Assembly: GCF_021462825.1 (NCBI RefSeq) | Contig: NZ_JAKEEB010000023.1 | Location: forward strand, 52,258 to 116,257 | Length of the DNA stretch: 64,000 bases | From: Streptomyces glomeratus | GTDB lineage: Bacteria > Actinomycetota > Actinomycetes > Streptomycetales > Streptomycetaceae | Reading direction: 5' to 3' | Part shown: one piece after another, positions 34,137 through 42,673 of the stretch | How the letters are laid out: every line of letters begins with the position of its first letter | Position numbering within the stretch: the first letter of the stretch is position 1 | Notes under the pieces: model-generated | Told to the model about the DNA's origin: nothing | Seen by the model: the letters and a program-made list of their open reading frames with translations, nothing else | Databases searched by the model: none | Program-made: the position numbers and the translations under genes

Positions 34137-34525
34137 CCTTCCCAGCCGACGACGACGATCACGACCATCGCGACCGCCACCACGGCGACGGCGATGCTCA
34201 GCAGCGCCGGGAAACGCGACGCGGGAAGGTCGTCGCCGCGCCGCATGGCCCGCTCGCAGCGCACCCAGTGGTTGATGGCGCGCAACGAGCACAGGACCCC
34301 GGCGCCCAGCAGCCCCAGGGCGAGACCGGCCCGCCAGGCCCAGCGCAGGTCCGGCAGGAACTGGTCCACTGCGAAACCCCCGCCGATCAGCGCCAGCGCG
34401 GTGCGCAGCCAGGCCAGAAAGGTGCGCTCGTTGGCGAGCGAGAAGCGGTAGTCGGGCGTACGGCCCTCCTGCCGGATCTCCTGGGGCGCGAACCACAGCC
34501 GGAGGTTCCGTACGAATTCGCTCAC
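34133..34525 (-). CDS. YidH-like DUF202 family membrane protein
   Basis: A 130-aa membrane protein with the family motif LANERTFLAWLRTALALIGGGFAVDQF (shown in part: residues about 30-56), then two further membrane segments. It forms an overlapping pair with the smaller DUF202 gene, as is common in actinobacteria. The N-terminal EFVRNLRLWFAPQE is cytoplasmic. Function is unknown; a two-protein membrane complex is a reasonable guess from the coupling. Confidence 0.8.
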   Translation of the reverse strand: MSEFVRNLRLWFAPQEIRQEGRTPDYRFSLANERTFLAWLRTALALIGGGFAVDQFLPDLRWAWRAGLALGLLGAGVLCSLRAINHWVRCERAMRRGDDLPASRFPALLSIAVAVVAVAMVVIVVVGWEG

Positions 34526-34594
34526 GACAGGACCTTACCGGTCCGTCATCAGGGGGTTCGGCGGTGCGCCCGCGGTACGGCCCGGGCGGGGGTT

Positions 34595-35113
34595 TCAGGC
34601 CGTGGCCCGGCGGTACTCCTTGAGGCGCCGGTACGCGGCCAGACCGTCCGGGACCCATTCCCAGTCGGACAGCCGGCGGTCCACCTCCTCCTCCGGCAGG
34701 AAGGCGTACCAGGCGACCTCCTCGGCCTGCGGGCTGACGGGCAGGTCGCAGCGGACCTGGTAGACCGAGGACCACCAGCTCCGGCCGGCGTCGTCGTCGT
34801 ACAGGAACGTGAACAGCGGTTCGGGCCGGGGCAGACCGCTGACGCCGAGTTCCTCCTCCGCCTCCCGCAGGGCGGCGTCGTCGTAGGACTCGCCCGCGCC
34901 GACGACCCCGCCGACGAACATGTCGTACAGGGACGGGAAGACCAGCTTGGTGGCAGTGCGGCGGTGCACGAACAGCCGGCCCTCGCCGTCCCGTGCCTGG
35001 ATGAACACACACCGGTGGCGCAGCCCGCGCGCGTATGCCTCGCCGCGCGGCGACTGCCCGATGACCCTGTCGTTCTCGTCCACGATGTCGAGGAGCTCGT
35101 CGGCGGCACTCAT
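34595..35113 (-). CDS. Nudix hydrolase
   Basis: A 172-aa Nudix protein with the box GAGESYDDAALREAEEELGV (all key Glu and Arg residues present) and the opening DELLDIVDENDRVIGQSPRGEAY of the IPP-isomerase-like/YfcD subgroup. The ATG at 35113 is chosen over an in-frame upstream start that would add an arginine-rich, non-conserved stretch. Substrate is unknown; the family usually cleaves nucleoside diphosphate derivatives. Confidence 0.85.
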   Translation of the reverse strand: MSAADELLDIVDENDRVIGQSPRGEAYARGLRHRCVFIQARDGEGRLFVHRRTATKLVFPSLYDMFVGGVVGAGESYDDAALREAEEELGVSGLPRPEPLFTFLYDDDAGRSWWSSVYQVRCDLPVSPQAEEVAWYAFLPEEEVDRRLSDWEWVPDGLAAYRRLKEYRRATA

Positions 35114-35231
35114 GCACCCATCCAACCAGCCCCGCCCGGCACCGTGCGCCCCGCCCGCAGGCTTACGGGCCCGTCGCCCGCACGCTACGGCCCGTCGCCG
35201 CACGCCCCCTCCGCGCACGGGGCCGCGTGCC

Positions 35232-36125
35232 TCACCCCGCCTGGAGGTCCCGTTCCCGTTCCGGCTCCGCCGCCCCCCTGGGCATGGCCGGGTGCAGGCC
35301 CAGCAGAACGATGCCGAAGACGATTCCCGCCAGTCCCGCCGTCTCCCAGGCCAGCGCGCCGGTGTCGGTGCGCAGCCGGTCCCCGAGGAAGCCCACCCCG
35401 CACACGATCCCGGCCAGCGGCTGGGCGGCGGTCAGCGCCGGCAGGGACATCCGCAGCGGCGCCGTCTCGAACGCGCTCTGCACCAGGATCAGCCCCGTCA
35501 CCCCGAGCACCAGCACACCGTAGGGCTGCCAGCCCGTGATGAACTCCGTCCAGCCGCCCGCCGTGAGCCGCTGCCCGCTCACCCGGGTGAGCGCGTCCTG
35601 CACCCCGTACAGCAGCCCCGCCGCCAGCCCCAGCAGCACCGGCCCGATGATCAGCCGCGACTTCTTCGCATATGTCGTCAGCAGCAGCGCCAGACCGACC
35701 ATCACGCCGATGATCACCCAGTGCCGTACCGGATCCGTGACCGCGACGCCCGCCCTCGGCCGCCCCGCCACGATGAACGCCGTGACGCCGCCGGCGAGCA
35801 GCGCGAGCCCGGCCCATCCCTGACGGCCCAGCGGCTGTCTGGTCTGCCGGCGGGACTCGGCCAGCGCGAACAGCAGGTTCGTGGCGACCAGCGGCTCGAC
35901 CAGGGAGATCTCCCCGTGGGCCAGCGCGACGGCGCTGAGTCCCATGCCGACCACCATCAGGCCGATGCCGCCGAGCCAGCGAGGCATCTTCACCAGGTCC
36001 AGCAGCAGCCGGGGGGAGAGGAAGTCGCTGAGCGGCGCGTGCTGTGCGGCGTTCTGCTGCAGCACGAATCCGGTGCCCAGGCAGAAGGCCGCGCTCACGG
36101 CGAGGGCCAGAACCAGTACCGACAC
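35232..36125 (-). CDS. DMT superfamily transporter (EamA-like)
   Basis: A 297-aa integral membrane protein with about nine to ten hydrophobic segments in the drug/metabolite transporter pattern, including the conserved SLVEPLVATNLLFALAESR half and the second-half block QSAFETAPLRMSLPALTAAQPLAG. The GTG start follows GAGGTAC. It is divergent from the FAD dehydrogenase, which has a TetR-type site in the gap, but that site lies close to the other gene. Substrate is unknown. Confidence 0.8.
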   Translation of the reverse strand: MSVLVLALAVSAAFCLGTGFVLQQNAAQHAPLSDFLSPRLLLDLVKMPRWLGGIGLMVVGMGLSAVALAHGEISLVEPLVATNLLFALAESRRQTRQPLGRQGWAGLALLAGGVTAFIVAGRPRAGVAVTDPVRHWVIIGVMVGLALLLTTYAKKSRLIIGPVLLGLAAGLLYGVQDALTRVSGQRLTAGGWTEFITGWQPYGVLVLGVTGLILVQSAFETAPLRMSLPALTAAQPLAGIVCGVGFLGDRLRTDTGALAWETAGLAGIVFGIVLLGLHPAMPRGAAEPERERDLQAG

Positions 36126-36336
36126 GCTGTACCTCGATGATTCAACGGGGTCACGGGAGGCGTATCACGCCGACTGTAACGCCCCGGACTGTGCCCCGCC
36201 CGTGGTTGACCGGTTCCCGACAGGCCCCGCCCGCCCACGACGTCCGACGCTCGAACACAGGCACGGCGAGTACCCGGGAACAGGCGGTTGACGCCGTTAC
36301 TCCTCCTGCCGAAGGATCTGACCCGTCGGTCACGGC

Positions 36337-36350
36337 ATACCGACCGGTAG
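36337..36350. promoter_or_regulatory. TetR-type operator upstream of the FAD-binding dehydrogenase
   Basis: ATACCGACCGGTAG, with the 12-base left part identical to the consensus shared with the sites at 32182 and 26723. It lies about 23-36 bases before the ATG, in the usual repressor position. Confidence 0.6.
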
Positions 36351-36372
36351 CCACGGCGAGAGGAACAGGCCC

Positions 36373-38028
36373 ATGGCCTACGACGCTGATGTCATCGTGA
36401 TCGGGGCAGGCCTCGCCGGGCTCACCGCGACCGCGGAACTGGTGGACGCCGGCCGGAAGGTGATCCTGCTGGACCAGGAGCCCGAACAGTCGATGGGCGG
36501 CCAGGCGTTCTGGTCCTTCGGCGGCCTCTTCTTCGTCGACTCGCCGGAGCAGCGCCGGCTGCGGATCAAGGACAGCCACGCCCTGGCCCTCCAGGACTGG
36601 ATGGGCACCGCCGCCTTCGACCGCCCCGAGGACCACTGGCCGCGCAGATGGGCGGAGGCGTACGTCGACTTCGCGGCCGGCGAGAAGCGGGCCTGGCTGC
36701 ACCGGCAGGGCGTCCGCTTCTTCCCGGTGGTCGGCTGGGCCGAGCGCGGCGGATACGACGCCACCGGCCACGGCAACTCCGTCCCCCGCTTCCACATCAC
36801 CTGGGGGACCGGCCCCGGACTGATCGCACCGTTCGTACGCCGCGTCCGGGCCGGCGTCGCGCGCGGTGTCGTCCAGCTGAGGTTCCGTCACCGGGTCACC
36901 GGGCTCGCACGCAGCGCGGGCACCGTCGACACCGTCACCGGTGAGGTCCTGGAGCCCTCGGACGTGCAGCGGGGCGAAGCCAGCAGCCGCACCGTCGCCG
37001 GCGCCTTCGAGTTCAGGGCCCAGGCGGTGATCGTCACCAGCGGGGGCATCGGCGGCAATCACGACCTGGTGCGGGCCAACTGGCCCAAGCGTCTCGGCGC
37101 GCCGCCGCAGCGGATGGTCTCGGGCGTGCCCGCGCACGTCGACGGGAAGATGCTCGGCATCGTGGAGGAGAGCGGCGGCCGGCTGATCAACCGCGACCGT
37201 ATGTGGCACTACACCGAGGGCCTCCACAACTGGAACCCCGTCTGGGAGAACCACGGCATCCGCATCCTGCCGGGCCCGTCCTCCCTCTGGTTCGACGCCC
37301 GTGGCCGGCGACTGCCCGTACCGCTCTTCCCCGGCTTCGACACCCTCGGCACCCTCGAGCACATCATGCGGACCGGGTACGACCACACATGGTTCGTGCT
37401 CGACCGGAAGATCATCGGCAAGGAGTTCGCTCTCTCCGGCTCCGAGCAGAACCCCGACCTCACCGGCAAGTCGGTCCGGGACGTGATCGGACGGGCCCGC
37501 GCGGACGTGCCCGGGCCGGTCAGGGCGTTCATGGACCACGGTGTCGACTTCGTCGTGGAGAAGGACCTGGGAGCGCTGGTGCGCGGTATGAACGCGCTCA
37601 CCGAGGAGCCGCTCATCGACGAGGCCGAGCTGCGCCGCGAGATCGTCGCCCGGGACCGGGAGATCCTGAACCCGTTCACCAAGGACCTCCAGGTGACCGC
37701 GATCCGCGGGGCCCGCCGCTTCCTCGGCGACCGGCTGATCCGCACGGCCGCCCCGCACCGCATCCTGGACCCCGGCGCGGGTCCCCTCATCGCGGTGCGC
37801 CTGAACATCCTCACCCGCAAGACGCTCGGCGGCCTGGAGACCGATCTCTCCTCGCGGGTGCTGACCGAGGGCGGCGACCCGCTCGCGGGGGTCTACGCGG
37901 CCGGGGAGGCGGCGGGCTTCGGCGGGGGCGGGGTGCACGGCTACCGCTCCCTGGAGGGCACGTTCCTCGGCGGCTGCCTGTTCTCGGGGCGCACGGCCGG
38001 ACGCGCGGCGGCGAAGGCGCTCGGGTAG
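36373..38028 (+). CDS. FAD-binding dehydrogenase (KstD/fumarate reductase-like)
   Basis: Flavoprotein of 551 aa. The Rossmann motif GAGLAGLTATAELVDAGRKV is at about residues 12-31, followed by MGGQAFWSFGGLFF, VTSGGIGGN and the C-terminal FAD block YAAGEAAGFGGGGVHGYRSLEG. This is the family that includes 3-ketosteroid delta-1-dehydrogenase-like proteins and mycobacterial Rv0785. No signal peptide is seen. The palindrome before it links it to the SDR/CoA-ligase and kinase/dehydrogenase operons; a role in the same catabolic route is inferred. Confidence 0.87.
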   Translation: MAYDADVIVIGAGLAGLTATAELVDAGRKVILLDQEPEQSMGGQAFWSFGGLFFVDSPEQRRLRIKDSHALALQDWMGTAAFDRPEDHWPRRWAEAYVDFAAGEKRAWLHRQGVRFFPVVGWAERGGYDATGHGNSVPRFHITWGTGPGLIAPFVRRVRAGVARGVVQLRFRHRVTGLARSAGTVDTVTGEVLEPSDVQRGEASSRTVAGAFEFRAQAVIVTSGGIGGNHDLVRANWPKRLGAPPQRMVSGVPAHVDGKMLGIVEESGGRLINRDRMWHYTEGLHNWNPVWENHGIRILPGPSSLWFDARGRRLPVPLFPGFDTLGTLEHIMRTGYDHTWFVLDRKIIGKEFALSGSEQNPDLTGKSVRDVIGRARADVPGPVRAFMDHGVDFVVEKDLGALVRGMNALTEEPLIDEAELRREIVARDREILNPFTKDLQVTAIRGARRFLGDRLIRTAAPHRILDPGAGPLIAVRLNILTRKTLGGLETDLSSRVLTEGGDPLAGVYAAGEAAGFGGGGVHGYRSLEGTFLGGCLFSGRTAGRAAAKALG

Positions 38029-38132
38029 CGGGAGGCCGGGCTCCCGAGAACCCGGTGAGAAGTGGTTACGGAATCCTGACGGGCACCCGTTGCCCCTGGC
38101 CCCGAGGGGCCGGAGGGTGTTCGAATCACTCT

Positions 38133-38906
38133 GTGAACCCTGAACGACCCGAAGAGCGGGACGCACCGGAGCCCGCGGACCGGGGAGCACCGGAGCCCAC
38201 CGCGACCGGCGCCCCGATCGGCCGCCGGGTCCTGCTGGGGACCCTGGGTCTCGGCGCGCTCGGCGTCGTCGCCGCGCCCACGCTCCAGCGCGGCCTGGAA
38301 GCCTTTCTCGGCAGCGTTTCCGGCAAGGACCCGACGGGCCTGACCGGTCTGCTGCCCAACGGTGGCGGTTTTCGCTACTACTCCGTGACGGCGTCCGTTC
38401 CGCACCGGGACGAGACCGACTACCGCCTCACCGTCGACGGCCTGGTCGACCACCCGAAGACCTATACGCTCGCCGACCTGCGGGCCCTGCCTCAGACCCG
38501 GCTCGTGCACGACGTCCAGTGCGTCACGGGCTGGCGGGTGCCGAAGACACCCTTCGAAGGGGTACGGCTCGCCACGCTGCTGGAGGCCGCGGGCGTCCGC
38601 TCCTCCGCCGGCGCCGTCCGCTTCAGCTGCTTCGACGGGGCGTACACCGAGAGCCTCACCCTCGACCAGGCGCGCCGCAGCGACGTCCTGGTGGCGCTGA
38701 AGATGCAGGACAAGCCGGTGAGCCACGAGCACGGCGGCCCGGTCCGCCTCTATGTCGCCCCCATGTACTTCTACAAGTCCGCGAAGTGGCTCTCCGGCAT
38801 CACCGTCACCCGGGACGTGCGCCCCGGGTTCTGGGAGGAGCGCGGCTACGACGTGGACGCGTGGGTCGGCCGGTCGAACGGACGGGACGATGCCCCCACG
38901 AGTTGA
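38133..38906 (+). CDS. YedY/sulfite-oxidase-like molybdopterin protein
   Basis: A 257-aa protein with one oxidoreductase molybdopterin domain. Cys130 (VHDVQCVTGW) is the expected molybdenum ligand, and VSHEHGGPVRLYVAP and YFYKSAKWL are family blocks. An N-terminal twin-arginine stretch (IGRRVLLGTLGLGALG, about residues 29-44) suggests Tat export with a membrane anchor. The GTG at 38133 is the start in the coding frame. It overlaps the cytochrome b gene by 17 bases, so the two form a membrane redox pair. Confidence 0.85.
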   Translation: MNPERPEERDAPEPADRGAPEPTATGAPIGRRVLLGTLGLGALGVVAAPTLQRGLEAFLGSVSGKDPTGLTGLLPNGGGFRYYSVTASVPHRDETDYRLTVDGLVDHPKTYTLADLRALPQTRLVHDVQCVTGWRVPKTPFEGVRLATLLEAAGVRSSAGAVRFSCFDGAYTESLTLDQARRSDVLVALKMQDKPVSHEHGGPVRLYVAPMYFYKSAKWLSGITVTRDVRPGFWEERGYDVDAWVGRSNGRDDAPTS

Positions 38907-39522
38907 CGCAGGGCATCCCGTCGCCGCTCCGGCCCGGGTACACCGCTTCACGCGCGCGGAGCGCTGGGTCCACCGCACGACGGCCGCGCTGATGGGCGTC
39001 TGCGTGGTCACCGCGGCCTGCCTCTACATCCCGGCCTTCGCGGAACTGGTCGGCCGCCGCGAACTGGTGGTCAGGATCCACGAGGTGGCGGGCGTGCTGC
39101 TCCCGGTCCCCGTCCTGATGGGCCTGGCCTCCCGGGCCTTTCGCGCGGATCTCGGCCACCTCAACCGCTGGGGGCCGCACGACCGGATCTGGCTGCGCGC
39201 GGCCCTGCGCCGCGACCACCGTCGGAAGTCCCGCCCCGCGGCGAAGTTCAACGCGGGCCAGAAGACGTACGCGGCCTGGATCGCGGGCGCCACGCTGGTG
39301 ATGCTGGGCACGGGACTGCTGATGTGGTTCACCCACCTCACCCCGCTGAAGTGGCGGACATCGGCGACCTTCGTCCACGACTGGCTCGCCCTGACCATCG
39401 GCGTGGTCCTGGCCGGCCACATCGGCATGGCCCTGGGCGACCCGGAGTCCCGCAGGGGCCTGCGCACGGGCCTGGTCAGCCGCGAATGGGCGGACCGGGA
39501 ACACCCGCTGTGGCGCCCGTAG
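38890..39522 (+). CDS. Cytochrome b/b561-domain membrane subunit
   Basis: A 210-aa membrane protein with four hydrophobic segments and histidines placed to bind two hemes b: WVHRTTAALMG, RIHEVAGVLLPV, FVHDWLALTIG and LAGHIGMALGD. This resembles formate dehydrogenase gamma and YedZ-like partners. Its ATG lies inside the end of the molybdoprotein gene, implying coupled expression. It would pass electrons between the quinone pool and the exported molybdoenzyme. Confidence 0.83.
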   Translation: MPPRVDAGHPVAAPARVHRFTRAERWVHRTTAALMGVCVVTAACLYIPAFAELVGRRELVVRIHEVAGVLLPVPVLMGLASRAFRADLGHLNRWGPHDRIWLRAALRRDHRRKSRPAAKFNAGQKTYAAWIAGATLVMLGTGLLMWFTHLTPLKWRTSATFVHDWLALTIGVVLAGHIGMALGDPESRRGLRTGLVSREWADREHPLWRP

Positions 39523-40065
39523 CCGCGACGGCCGTCACGAGCCGGGCGAGCCCGTCCGAACCGTGCCCCTCGGCCACGGCCCGGTCGGCGGTCCCGACGA
39601 GCCGGGCCAGTGTGGCCGCGGCCGAGGCGACCGTGGAGCGCTCCCCCGGGGAGGCGGCCGGTCCGCAGCTGCTCGGCCCACCGGGGGATCATCTCGGACA
39701 GGAAGCCGCTGATCCCGGCGGCGAACGGTGCCGGCTCCCCGGGGGCGACGCCCTCCGCGGAGGCGGGGCGAAGGCGTGCGCGGCGCCGCGCCCCGCGCAC
39801 CGCTGTAGAGAACCGCGGCCAAGCACGGCCCGTACGGCGTCGTAGTCCATGGGGCATACGAACGATCAGGCTCCCCGGTGCGTACGGCGTCCTCGGCCGA
39901 GGAGGCGACGGTGGCGCCCCAGCCGGGGAGGTCGCCGGCCCGGCCGGGGGTGCGGTTCCACACCGTCAGCGGGTGGCCGTCCGTCAGGAAGGCGGAGGCG
40001 AGGGCACGGCCCATGGGGCCCATGCCGAGGACGGAAACGGATGGCCGAGTCGTCGATGTCGTCAT
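39523..40065 (-). pseudogene. Decayed NAD(P)-binding imine-reductase-like gene
   Basis: The N-terminus MTTSTTRPSVSVLGMGPMG and AFLTDGHPLTVWNRTPG is an intact 6-phosphogluconate-dehydrogenase-like cofactor fold. After about 65 codons the frame is lost. VLYSGARGA, FAAGISGFLSEMIPRWAEQL and ADRAVAEGHGSDGLARLV appear in order but in other frames. The remnant is about 540 bases against about 870-900 for the family, so there is also an internal deletion. It is divergent from a broken MerR gene with an intact operator between them. Confidence 0.72.
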
Positions 40066-40081
40066 GCCGCGACGCCAGGCA

Positions 40082-40103
40082 TTGACATCGACGTGAGAGT
40101 CAA
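40082..40103. promoter_or_regulatory. MerR-type dyad in the divergent gap of two pseudogenes
   Basis: TTGAC and GTCAA arms separated by 12 bases, the usual MerR operator geometry with TTGACA as a -35 element. It appears undamaged although both flanking genes are broken. Confidence 0.5.
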
Positions 40104-40123
40104 GTCCCTGCTGCACTCGGCCC

Positions 40124-40481
40124 ATGAGGATCGGTGAACTCTCGCGCCACACCGGCGCGAGCCCCCGCGCCCTGCGCTACCACGAGGAACAGGGGCAAGT
40201 CCGTCATCCCGGAGATCGTGCCGTGCGCCGACGACGAGAGCGTCGTCGTGGCCGGCACGTGCCCCGAACTCCTCGACGGGCTCGCCGGGGAGCGGGCGCG
40301 GATCACGGCGGCGATCGACGACCTGATCGCCGCCCGTGACATCGTGGACTCGCTGGTGGGGCACCCGCTGCAGTCAGTCCCGGAAGGCTGCACGGCGGTG
40401 CCGGTACCGGCGGCGGAGCCGGTGTTCGCCTGGGCCGTGGACCGGAGCCGGTCCACGCTGCCGCCCGGCTTCGGGGACTAG
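40124..40481 (+). pseudogene. Broken MerR family regulator
   Basis: MRIGELSRHTGASPRALRYHEEQG is a typical MerR helix-turn-helix start, but the frame then shifts. The later family block IPEIVPCADDESVV and CPELLDGLAGERARITAAID continues in another frame, and the wing/second-helix part between them is missing. At least one frameshift plus a deletion of roughly 35 codons is needed to explain it. It paired with the decayed reductase on the other strand. Confidence 0.72.
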
Positions 40482-40506
40482 GCGGGCCGCCGTCATCGCC
40501 GTACTC

Positions 40507-41904
40507 CTAGATCACGAGGGACAGCAGGAGCACCAGGGAGCCGGCCACCACCGAGATGATCGTCTCCATGACGGACCAGGTCTTGACGGTCTGTCCGACG
40601 CTCAGTCCGAAGTACTCCTTCACCAGCCAGAAGCCGGCGTCGTTGACATGGCTGAAGAACAGCGAGCCGGCACCGATGGCCAGGACCAGCAGGGCCGCGT
40701 GGGTGGTCGACATGTCGGCCGCGAGCGGCGCGACCAGACCCGCCGCCGAGACGGTCGCCACGGTCGCGGAACCCGTCGCGAGCCGGATCGCCACCGCGAT
40801 CAGCCAGGCCAGCAGCAGGGCGGGGATCGACCAGTCCCTGGATATGTCCAGGATCATCCGGCCCACACCGCAGTCGATCAGCGTCTGCTTGAACCCGCCG
40901 CCGGCCCCCACGATGAGCAGGATGCCCGCGATGGGGGCGAGCCCCTTCTCGACGGTCCGCGTGATCCGCTCCTTGCTGAACCCGGCCGGGCGGCCCAGCG
41001 TGAAGATGCCGACGATCACGGCGGCGAGCAGGGCGATCAGCGGAGAGCCGATCACGTCGAAGACCCGCTGCACCATCTTCGCCGGGTCGTCCACGACGAT
41101 GTCGACCAGGGCCTTGGACAGCATCAGGACGACCGGGAGCAGCACGGTGGCCAGCGTGGCGCCGAAGCCGGGACGCCTCTCCAACTCCTCCGAGGCGCGC
41201 GGTGGGAGCATCCGCTCCGGAACCGGGGCGTCCACCCAGCGGGCCGCGACCTTCGAGAACAGCGGGCCGGCGATGATCACCGTCGGGACGGCGACCAGCA
41301 CACCGAGCGCCAACGTCACGCCGAGGTTGGCCTTGACGGCGTCGATGGCGACCAACGGCCCCGGGTGCGGCGGAATCAGACCGTGCATCACGGACAGGCC
41401 CGCGAGCGCCGGGACACCGATCCGCATCAGCGAGTAACTGCCGCGCCTGGCGACCATCAGCACGACCGGGATCAGCAGCACGATGCCGACCTCGAAGAAC
41501 AGCGGCAGACCGATCACCGAGGCGATCAGCACCATCGCCCACGGCATCGCACGGCCCTTGGCCCGGGCGAGGATCGTGTCGACGATCTGGTCCGCGCCCC
41601 CGGAGTCGGCGAGCAGTTTGCCGAGGATCGCGCCGAGCGCGATCAGGACGCCCACACCGGCGACGGTCGAGCCGAGCCCGGTGGTGAAGCTGGTGATGGC
41701 CTTGTCGAGCGGTGCCCCGGCGAACGCTCCGAGCGCGAGCGAGCCGATGGTCAGGGCCAGGAAGGCGTGGAGCTTGAACTTGGTGATGAGCAGCACGATG
41801 ACGGCGATGCTCGCCGCCGCCGCAATGCCCAGTTGAGCGTGGCCCGCCGAGGTGATCGGCTCGACGGTGTCCGCTGCCAGCATCTCGACGCTGAGTCTGG
41901 TCAC
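40507..41904 (-). CDS. gntP: Gluconate:H+ symporter family permease
   Basis: A 465-aa membrane permease of the GntP family with about 12 hydrophobic segments. Family blocks include GLPLFFEVGIVLLIPVV, MHGLIPPHPGPLVAID and FSHVNDAGFWLVKEYFGLS. The GTG start at 41904 follows AAGGGAC. It lies 99 bases after gntK on the same strand, so the two genes form a gluconate uptake and phosphorylation operon read from the gntK promoter. Confidence 0.93.
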   Translation of the reverse strand: MTRLSVEMLAADTVEPITSAGHAQLGIAAAASIAVIVLLITKFKLHAFLALTIGSLALGAFAGAPLDKAITSFTTGLGSTVAGVGVLIALGAILGKLLADSGGADQIVDTILARAKGRAMPWAMVLIASVIGLPLFFEVGIVLLIPVVLMVARRGSYSLMRIGVPALAGLSVMHGLIPPHPGPLVAIDAVKANLGVTLALGVLVAVPTVIIAGPLFSKVAARWVDAPVPERMLPPRASEELERRPGFGATLATVLLPVVLMLSKALVDIVVDDPAKMVQRVFDVIGSPLIALLAAVIVGIFTLGRPAGFSKERITRTVEKGLAPIAGILLIVGAGGGFKQTLIDCGVGRMILDISRDWSIPALLLAWLIAVAIRLATGSATVATVSAAGLVAPLAADMSTTHAALLVLAIGAGSLFFSHVNDAGFWLVKEYFGLSVGQTVKTWSVMETIISVVAGSLVLLLSLVI

Positions 41905-42003
41905 GGGTGTCCCTTGGGTGAGGAGAGGAACTCTCGGTTTCTGGTGGGGAGGGCCCTCGGGCCGCGTGCCTAGGGGAAGCGGCGGCGGCGCGAGGGCCGG
42001 GGG

Positions 42004-42543
42004 TTACTGCGAGGGCTGGGCGGAGGACCGCTCGAGATCGCGCAGGGCGTCCATGGCGCGGGCGGTGATCTTCTCGGGGCTGCCCGAGACGTCCACCGCC
42101 ACTCCCGCCTCGTCCGGCTCCAGCGGCTGGAGCGTGGCGAACTGGGAGTCCAGCAGCGCGGTGGGCATGAAGTGCCCCTGCCGGTGCGCCATCCGGTCCT
42201 CGATGAGCTTGCGGTCGCCCGTGAGGTGCACGAAGACGATGCCGGGAGCCGAGGCCCGCAGCCGGTCGCGGTACGCACGCTTCAGCGCCGAGCTGCTGAC
42301 CACCCCGCCGAGTCCCGCCCGCCCCTGCGCCCAGGCGCCGATGGCGTCCAGCCAGGGCCACCGGTCCTCGTCCGTGAGCGGGACGCCCGCCGACATCTTG
42401 GCGATGTTGGCCGGGGGGTGGAAGTCGTCGCCCTCGGCGTACGGAACGCCGAGCCGGGCCGCGAGCAGGGGACCGACCGTGGTCTTGCCGGTGCCCGCGA
42501 CGCCCATGACCACGACGACGTGGGGGGTACGCACTTGCTGCAT
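42004..42543 (-). CDS. gntK: Gluconokinase
   Basis: Thermoresistant-type gluconokinase (179 aa) that phosphorylates gluconate to 6-phosphogluconate for the pentose phosphate pathway. The P-loop is GVAGTGKTTVG (from residue 14), with EGDDFHPPANIAKMSAG and PLTDEDRWPWL as family hallmarks and CSALK-like SSSALKRAYRD. The ATG at 42543 is preferred; an upstream in-frame start would place coding sequence over the operator. It is the first gene of the gntK-gntP operon. Confidence 0.95.
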   Translation of the reverse strand: MQQVRTPHVVVVMGVAGTGKTTVGPLLAARLGVPYAEGDDFHPPANIAKMSAGVPLTDEDRWPWLDAIGAWAQGRAGLGGVVSSSALKRAYRDRLRASAPGIVFVHLTGDRKLIEDRMAHRQGHFMPTALLDSQFATLQPLEPDEAGVAVDVSGSPEKITARAMDALRDLERSSAQPSQ

Positions 42544-42560
42544 CGTGCTCTCGCTGTCTT

Positions 42561-42581
42561 CGTCGACATCTGATGTCGACG
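42561..42581. promoter_or_regulatory. GntR operator of the gluconate operon
   Basis: Perfect palindrome with 10-base arms CGTCGACATC and GATGTCGACG around a central T, 18 bases upstream of gntK in the gap shared with gntR. A smaller palindrome AAGTC-T-GACTT lies at 42629-42639, nearer gntR. Confidence 0.72.
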
Positions 42582-42661
42582 TCACTGAAACCGATTAGGT
42601 ACGACGAATTCAAGACTCTGTGACGAATAAGTCTGACTTTTTCTTCGTGTGACCCACCTCG

Positions 42662-42667
42662 TACGCT
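42662..42667 (+). promoter_or_regulatory. -10 element of a probably leaderless gntR transcript
   Basis: TACGCT ends six bases before the gntR ATG, and no ribosome binding site precedes that ATG. Transcription would begin at or next to the start codon. Confidence 0.4.
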
Positions 42668-42673
42668 GAGTGC

